A DNA stretch of 55,257 bases from an uncultured Verrucomicrobiota bacterium (GTDB lineage Bacteria; Verrucomicrobiota; Verrucomicrobiia; Opitutales; Seribacteraceae), in contig CACMBV010000014.1 in NCBI GenBank assembly GCA_902612125.1, forward strand, positions 1 to 55,257. Reading direction: 5' to 3'. The translations under genes and the position numbers were made by a program. Positions 1 to 9,000 of the stretch are shown piece by piece. The number at the start of each line of letters is the position of its first letter. Positions within the stretch are counted from its first letter, which is position 1. Under the pieces are notes generated by a model. The model made no database searches. It had not been told where the DNA came from and saw nothing but the letters and a program-made list of their open reading frames with translations.

Positions 1-3000
1 GCCCTCCGCTATGTCTTGCCACGGCGAAAAGTGTGTATTCATTTAAAAAACCACCAAAATCAAAGGTTGAATACATTTGTGATAAACCGTCAAACCTCAC
101 GATTTTCTTTCCCCCCAAAGTGCCCAAACGAAAAACTTGGGGGATGCCCCTGACTCGATCAAGATTACGAGAATTGCCTGAAAGATCGGGCCAAAGGAGA
201 AGTTGGCTGCCATTCGCTTCAGATAAGGAATTCGCATCCAGGTGCATGCTGTATCCGGGAACTTCCCCGGGAAGAATGCCCATGGAATAAGGATTCACTG
301 AAAGCTTGAGTTTGGTTGAGAAAGCGAGTGGGTCAGTTATCTTAAGCGTGTGTGTCTGGGTAGCCGTGTAAGCAGGGTTGGATGCGGAAACTGTAATATC
401 GAAGGATCCACCAGATTCAGGAATGCCATAAATGGTGCGGGTAGTTGAGTTGTATTCAAGAGCTGCCGGTAGCTGACTTACAGTCATAATATTGGCATCT
501 TTTGCCTGTATAGTAAATGTGCCTGGTTCCCCTCTAGCCCAATGAGAAACCAAGGCAGAGGAGATTACCGGTGATTTTGGATTATAAAAATAAGTGAAAT
601 TCGCATCTTCAAACAAATCAGAAAATCCGGAAGTTCTCATGCCACTACCATAAATCTCAACAAATAGGTTTGCGGAGCTTGCATTGTTGTCCGGGATCAA
701 ATCAAAGCGATATTGTCCCTTTGCTATCTTAGTCAAATTCGCCACTGACGAGTTCGGATGGCTTAGGTCAGTAAGGTCAAAGGCATTGATTCCGGACGAA
801 ACTAACTCAACAGGCATCCCGTCTTGGCGAAAAAAGACATCCACAACCTTGGGTAATTCAAAATCGGTTGAGTAGGAAAATTTTATTGATCTTTGATTAA
901 AATCTCCATTGCCACCACCATACAACCGTTTTATTTCGTCCCTTGACAATGTAACTCCGTAAATTCTGAAATCATCAATTTTTCCAACGGTTGAGGTTGC
1001 CTGATAATCATCAGTTGGCCCCAATCGGAAACCATCAGATATAGGGAAGCTGAGATTCCCCGCGAAGGAGGAGATGGCATCTAATTCACCATTTATGTAG
1101 AATTGTACCTTCTTTTTAGTGAGATCATAGGTGAGCACCAAGTGCGACCATTGATTTAGGGGCAGGTAGTCATGGGCCCAAAATTCATTAATCTCAGTGC
1201 CGGGTAGGGAAGTCTGGTCCAGTCCTTGCATGGTAAACAAGGGACGCTGTTTACGTAAGCTAAGGGATGCAGGAATCGGCAAGCCATTTACATTGAAAAG
1301 ATGGAAGTCTTGATTTTCAGGATAAACCCAAAGTGAAAGAGTGATGGATGTGCTCAGTTGATTAATTCCAGCTGAAATAACTGACTTTCCTAGATCGATT
1401 CCGTTAAAATAAATGCCTGATCCGAACTTTCCCATGTTTTGAAAAACGGGCGAGCCCGTGCCATTATTGCTGTGAGTCGAGGAATCCAAAATGGAGGAAT
1501 TCAATTCCCACCAGAGTGTCAGGTCGGATTCCCGAACCCGATGCGGACGAAAGTTTATTGTCTTTGCAACAAGCTTATTTTTCACACCTTGCTTGTCCGT
1601 GATCGCATTGGCAGGCAAACCAACAGATAATGTGCTCGGTGTGAATGCCACCGGAGAAAGACTGAGGTTGAAAATGGTTCCGTTCGAATCAGCCTGTTCG
1701 GAAATGGTTGAAAGGTTCAACCCTGATAGCTGTAATTTGCTGGCGTTAAAATCATTCACCGGTTGGTTGAGGATTAGTTGACCAGACAACTGATTTGCCC
1801 AGGCAATCGAATCAAAATCAATCCTCGCATGGGGTCCCAGGTCGCCCATTCCATTACCCCACAATTTTGCCACCTCGGTTACGCCAAGCGGACGCCCCCA
1901 AATGCGAATGTCGTCGATCAATCCATCAAAAGTACGGTTTGCATAATCGCCTCCAATTCTTACGAGATTGGAATTCTGGTCTAAACCCAGTGAATTTGAA
2001 GTAATGGAGCCTCCATTCAAGTGCAAGGTGGTCCTCGATGAGATGGGATCAAAAACCGCTACACAATGGTACCATTGGTTGGCATTAAGCGAGAGGGGGG
2101 ACTGAAATCGGGTGGTACCATCCCATGCGGAGAAAGAACCCCTTCGGATGGACATCGACCAATCCCATCCCCCGTCATCGGATCCGAAAATCATTCGTTC
2201 ATTATCGGTACCACCATCCACTTTTCTTGGATAGATCCATGCCGAAAATGACATACCGGCGGTCTCACCCTGATCAATCTTGAATGGCAAATCGACATAC
2301 TCGTCAGTCAAATTAAGAGCATTTCCAAACTTTCCAGGGATTAAACTCGGAGCCGGATAAAGATCAATTTCGGCAATGCCTAGATAAGTTTGGGTACCGG
2401 TGGCTTCCGTAAAAACAATCTTATAATACCTGTAATTGCTAGTGTTGTTTAAATCAAAAGTCCGGCTTTCCCAGGCAATCCAGCCTGTCTGATTAGTTAC
2501 CTGATCTAAGACCACCCAGTTGGAATCGTCATTGGAGCCTTCCAGTCTCCAGCTTTTAGGTGAGCGATTTGCGGTTTGCCAATGCTGGGTGACAATTCTG
2601 TATGATCCAATACAGACAGGAGAAACGAAATCATAACGGACAAAAATATTAGGAAGATCTGATTGTCTGGCTAACCATCTACCATTGGCAGCATTGTCAA
2701 CATTGTCGAAGGCTTTGGATGGTACGAGGCTATTATGGTTATTACCCGAAAAGGTTATGTTTCCCTGACCAGGTGATGTCGCGTCCTTGCTTACATACTG
2801 CCCATCTCTCATTCGTCCAGAACGATCAAAAATCTTTGATCCATTAAAATCATCCATTGGGTACCAGGCCAATAAGTCCCCTTCGACCGAGGTAATAATC
2901 CTACGACGAAATTCAAATGCACCGGCAGTGCTTAAATTTCCATCTTTCACCACCGCACCATGAGGTATTTCGACCCGAATCGTCTCAGGAGATGAGCTGA

Positions 3001-6000
3001 CATTTAAATCAAGGTCATAAGTACCTGAATTAAAAGTGAGAATTGCAGCGTTGGTGGCATTGATTTCACTCTGTAGAAGTCCTGATACTGAAACGGATTG
3101 ATTATTATCGATGAATGAAACCGCGTGAAGGGAGGGTACCTTGAAAAATGGATCTGTGCCAGAAACCAAAGGACTTAATCCTAAGTCACCTGCTCCGGAA
3201 GACCAAAGACGTCCAATCTCATGATTATTTAAGGTTTTATTGTATATCCTTACTTCATCGTAGATCGCTTTTGCTTCCCATCCGGAAGTAGCATATCGAT
3301 TAAAATAAAGATTGTGATCTGCCCCGTCCCCCCAGCCCAGATATCCTGCGTACGATTCATCTGAGACGAGCTTGCCATCCAAGTACAAAGATATATTGGA
3401 CCCATTGAAAGTTAGTGCATAGTGAACCCATTCTCCGCTTGGCAAACGAGACTTTGTTTCCCTCCAACCATTGTTAATCCAAACATTTCCGCGGATCGTG
3501 TTATCGTTGTTATATTGCAATGAAAATTGTCCATTTCTGGCAAGAACACCATATCCGTCATCCAAAATCTTGGCCCAAAGAGAGAGGGTGAAAGCCGAGG
3601 TAAGGGAAAGGCGCTCTCCATCCACTGCAAGATATTCACCTAAATCTAAGAGCATGCTTGAGGCAAATTTGCCGGGAATGGTCTTCCCTCCAGTCACTTG
3701 CCCGTGATTATGATTACCGGAGAAATCATGCACTGCCATCGATGCATTGACTTCATCGAAGGAATACCAAAGTACCAGGTTATTATGAGCAGTGATGTTA
3801 TTTGATTGGATGAATTGCTGAGAAGCAGCCTTGGACACGGATGCACCCGCGGTTACGGCATTTTTGGGCAAACCAATCGAAATTAGAGCGGGATACGAAG
3901 ATGCATTAAAATCAAAGTCATACCCTGAGCCATTGAGCACAGTATTGGAAAGAGTACCCCCGGAAACCACAAAATCAGATGGATTGAGGGTACTTACTGC
4001 CTGCGGAACTCCAAATTTTAAAAATTCAACCCTCCCCTTGATTGAGGCAGCGGAATTATTTACATCGAGAATAAACTTTGGGGTGAGTCCAAGGTCACCG
4101 TTTCCTTCACCATAGAGAATGGAAACATCAGCAGCAGAAAAAGAACGTTTGTAGAACCTCACCTCATCCAAGGAGCCCTCAAAATCCATGTCATTATTAC
4201 CTGACCAGGCACCTATACGGACATTATTTCCCTCTATCGTAACAAGGTTATCAGAACCAATTGAATCCGCAATCAGCAGGCCATTGTGATAAATTTTTCT
4301 ACCCTGTCCGTTCATTACCGCCACCAGATGTTGCCAACGATCCTGCAGAGCCAAACCATCCGGTCCATCCAAGTGGTTTAATCCAATGTTCATGCTTCCA
4401 ATATTAAAAGTAAAGGTTCGGTTAGCCGTAGAAGCACCGTTTACATTATACCAGAATAAAACCGTGTCTGCGTCGTCCCCCTCGGTCCCAAAAATCGCCG
4501 CATCCTGAACATCACTGTCGTAGCCTAGATTCGTCGGGTATACCCAAGCCGAAATGGTAAAATTACCCTCATCATGAACCCCCGAAAATCTTGGAATATT
4601 AATATAATCTCCGCTTCCGTCCAAAGACAAAGCATTACCAAACTTCCCTGAAACCAGGGCAGGGTTGCCAACCAAGAAACCATCGTTAACAGCCATTCCT
4701 AAATCACGAATCCGGGTGCCATTGCTTTCGTTAAATGCCCATCGGCTAACCAAATGGGATTCATCATAAACAACTTCGTGTAGATAAATTGCTTCACGAA
4801 ACGCTTCATTAGGCTTTCCATCATTATCGGTGGACGAATTTCCTTCCAAAGAAAGATAACTTTCGACCGATGAATCATTTAAATCAAGGGAAAGGGTGTA
4901 ATTACCGTCAGCATTTTTACTAAGTCCGACGGAGCCACCCGAAAGATTCCAGTCCGAAATAGCCAAGCCTGTCACCGCAGCCGGAGAACTATCTTTACCG
5001 ATTAACATGCCAATAGACCTCGGATCCGTATCTCGGCCCGAATTTTCCGTGAGTAAAACACTCGGGAACTGATCCCCGAACCCTCCGCCATAAATTCCTG
5101 CAATCTCAGAGAAACTGAGACTTACTCCGTAAATACGTATGTCATCGAGGAACTCGGCAAACAATTCATTATTACTTGAATTACCAACAAATTTTATAGT
5201 GCTTTGCTCCCGACGGTCCGCATCTCCCACAAATTTCCCGTCAATGAAGAAATTGGTCCTGCTATCCCCAGCGATTGCCGCGAAATGGTGCCATCCTGAA
5301 AAGTTAAGCGGATTGATCTCATAGCCAGTTGAGCGGTAGCGGTTGTTTCCATCTGGATCGTCGCCGTCAAAAAAACAAAGCATACGGTCGCTTCCTCGAA
5401 CCACAATAAAGCGATCATAATCCCGGCCTCCTTGAGTATAATGCCCTCTAAACAGAGTTGATCGTAAATTAGCCATGGGAGGTAATGGATTTTTCACCCA
5501 GACAGAAAAGGTCCAGTTATTTCCAAGTCCAACAGTTTTGCCGTTATCAATCGTCATTCGGCTAGCCGTGCGGGTTCGATCAAACCGGACTCCGTTACCA
5601 AATTTCCCGAAAGATGAGACTAAAGCCCCTTCATAGAGATTCGCCGTTCGAGCATTGGATGTTTTTCCAATTACAGCCCCCGAACCGACTGCATCATCAT
5701 CAAATGGCCACCAAGCCAATAAGTCCTGCCCACGGGTTACCGCCCGATGCATAAGTCTTGTGCCTACGGATGTGGGCTCATTTCCCTGACTGTATTTATC
5801 CGTGACTTTTCCCACATCCAAGGAAATTTGTGAGTTTTGGTTCTCATTGATCAAGCTGAATGTAAAACGATAAGTTCCGTTGCCTTCATTGACCAGTGAG
5901 CTTGGATCGATCGAACCGTTGGAGATGGTAAGATCAGATGAGACATCGAATCCCAAGACATTGACTGGTTTTCCGTTTCTCTTGAAATGCAATTTGCCGG

Positions 6001-9000
6001 TTACTGAATTTCCATCGACCACACTCGGGATATCCAAGGTGGGAATGACTTGGAGATCACCCAGGCCATTTCCGTAAATTTGCAAAATATCGCTTTCAGA
6101 AAGCACATCATCATAAACCCGAAAATCATCCAGTAAGCCCTTGAATGTTCGGTCATTACGGGTCTCTTCCGTCCAGCGCCCGAATTGCAGGGCGAAGGTA
6201 TTTCCAGTATCAATGTCATCCTTGGCCCAGTCTCTGCGAAGAGTCCCATTAACCAAGACCTGCACCCGAGTTCCCGTGTATACATGTGCGATATGCATCC
6301 ACTTATCACGCATACCCTCAGAGACAAAAACATCTGGGTCCCAGCACCAATGCTGGGTTCTGAATCGTCGATAGTTGTTGGTATCCCAAAAACCTCGGAT
6401 TCCCCACATGCGGTGAGTGCTATTGGGACATGAGCGTTGCCCCAGACCGTAAGGACCACGATTGCCATTATTTCCATTTTCAGCGTAGACCCAAAAGGTC
6501 AAGGTTCTCGGGTTACCTCCACCAATTCCCAAGTTTGATGCAAATGCGTTGGTTTCCACCCATGCGTTAGTAGGGAACCGCAAGGCACTTCCAAACTTGG
6601 CATTTCCTGAATCGAAAGAAACATTGGAAGAACCCCCGTCCCCGCTAAAAAAGTTTCCCACAAATCCATTCATATAATCAGTAACAGTGGTTCCGGAACC
6701 TTCATCGAAACTCCACCATGCGGTTAAGGCCTCAACTCGGGTAAGAGGCCTGGCGTATCCTACAGTAAAGGACAGGGGTTTACTACGCTGCCCGTAGCCG
6801 TCGATCCCAACCCCTTCCAAAAGCGAAACTGTGACTCTGCCAGGGTCTACACTTGAATTGAAATCGATCTGCCAATTTGCTCCAGACCCTGAAGTGGCGT
6901 GAAGAATACCGTTCTTGACGCTTAGGCGCGAAGTATTGAAATCGGTGAGCGGGTGCTCTATCCCGTATTTTTTGAAGGTAAGGTTGGCACTGATGGGATT
7001 GCTGTGAGTATTGGCTGGAAAAGAGGCTTCCACTGAAAGGGAAAGATCGCCGTGACCACGATTGTAAGTTTCTTTGGCCAGCGTTAAAGCATTGGTGGAA
7101 CAATAGAACCGCATGTCATCCAGCAATCCAATAAACCTTCCATTGGTCGGTGCGTTCATTGAAGCAGTCCCCAAAAGCCAAGCATTGGATGGATTTACCT
7201 GAAGCGTGCCTCCTAAGTCAGCCGTATATCCTGATAAGGCCCCATCCAAGTAAACCTTTAGTTCGTAATCGTCAGTGGCATTTTCATCATAGGAAATCAT
7301 GAGATGGTGCCACTTGCCCGTCGTAACTCCTGATCCAAGGGATATTCGTTGACTCCGAACCGCAGTTGCCATGAAAAGTTCGATACTTTGTCCCTTGGTC
7401 CCTATTTGCAGCGCAGATCCATTGATGTCACCGAGACTAAGCATGACATTCGAGACCTGCTCCGTCGACCATGAGAATCCTTCCTCCTTACGTTTAAACC
7501 AAAATGAAAGCTGGAAACGACCGGAATTAAAACTGGTGTTCACTTTTCCAAAATCCAGCATTTGTCCAGCCTTTTCAAATTGCAAAGAGGTTCCTTCAAT
7601 GGCATCGGCTGCCCACTTTGTACCGCCTATCAATTGCCCATGATTGGAACCCACGCTATCCGAAGCAACTTGCCCGAGGGCCTCGTTGTACCACCACCAA
7701 TTTGTTAATTCATTCTTCGCCAGAACATCGGGAACAACCCCTATTGTCCGGTTAATTGCAAGTATTGGCTCACTTCCATAAGAGGCGACACCCGATGAAA
7801 CTTCCAGCTTTACTACGGAAGCGTTCGCGTCTGGTACGACTTGAAAGCTAAAGGTTTTATTTCCATCTTTCGAAACGAATGAACCGGCAACTATGCTTCC
7901 TCCTACCAAACTTGCATTAATTTCGGATTCCTCCAGTCCGCTAACGGCGACCGCATTCCCTACTTTGGTAAAGCTTAGATTAATTGAAAAAGGATTTTCC
8001 TGTGTTATATGCGGAGCAACCAGATTGCCAATAACTCCCATATCTCCGGATCCTCCGTTGTAGATCCGGGCAATTTCTTCATCCGCAAGTGCAGACGAAT
8101 AAATTCGGGCGTCATCGATCGATCCGTTGAAATCATTTAAACCGGGAATACCACCCATGTACCAGTCGCCGAGGTGAAAATCGCCGTAAGCACCTTCAAC
8201 GAATTCTCCGGCCGCAACCAGTTTACCGTTCAGAAAATGTCTAATTTCACCATCCAGTCGATTCACCACCAAAGCCAGATGATTCCATTTACCCTCATTC
8301 ATTTGAAGATTACCAACCGCAAGGATTTCTCCTTCCGGGGTTGAATGATAGGCAGTACTTACCCCGCCCGATCCTGCTGATATTCCTGGATTTGTCCTCG
8401 AGCCGACTCTCATTAGCAAAGGGGATTTATATCCCAGTATAACGGTTCCGACCCGGTTACGGGAACCATGGCTACCAAGATTGTTCACAACCATTTCATC
8501 CTGACCGTTTGCATTAGTTCGGCTAAAATCCCCGTTCTTATCTAAATCGATCCAGATGGCACTTCCGTCATCGCTCCTGGTTCCGAAAGTGTTTTCTCCG
8601 GAACGCAGGAAGGTATCATTGCCAACCAGCAGTTTTCCAAACCAAACTCCTCCCATACTATCAACTCCAGTTAAACCCTGGGTTTTTTGATCAATAGCCG
8701 ATCCAGTAAACTCAATTTGTCCGCCAAAGGTTTTGTCCTCAAATATATAACTTTGATTAACCATGAAGCCTGGGCCAAAGTGGTATAATAGCGAAGACCC
8801 TATTTCAAAAGGCCATGGGATGTTAGATTCTCCTGCACATATACCACTATCCCTGTAGCCGAATCCACCATTGTCTCCACCTGCCCAGTTGTTGGTGGAT
8901 AAAGGACTACCTGTGGTATTGGCTTCTCCCATATAATTATCATCAATCCAAATTCGAACTCGTCCAGGTAACCCGCTACCTCCGATCCTCATCTCCCATC

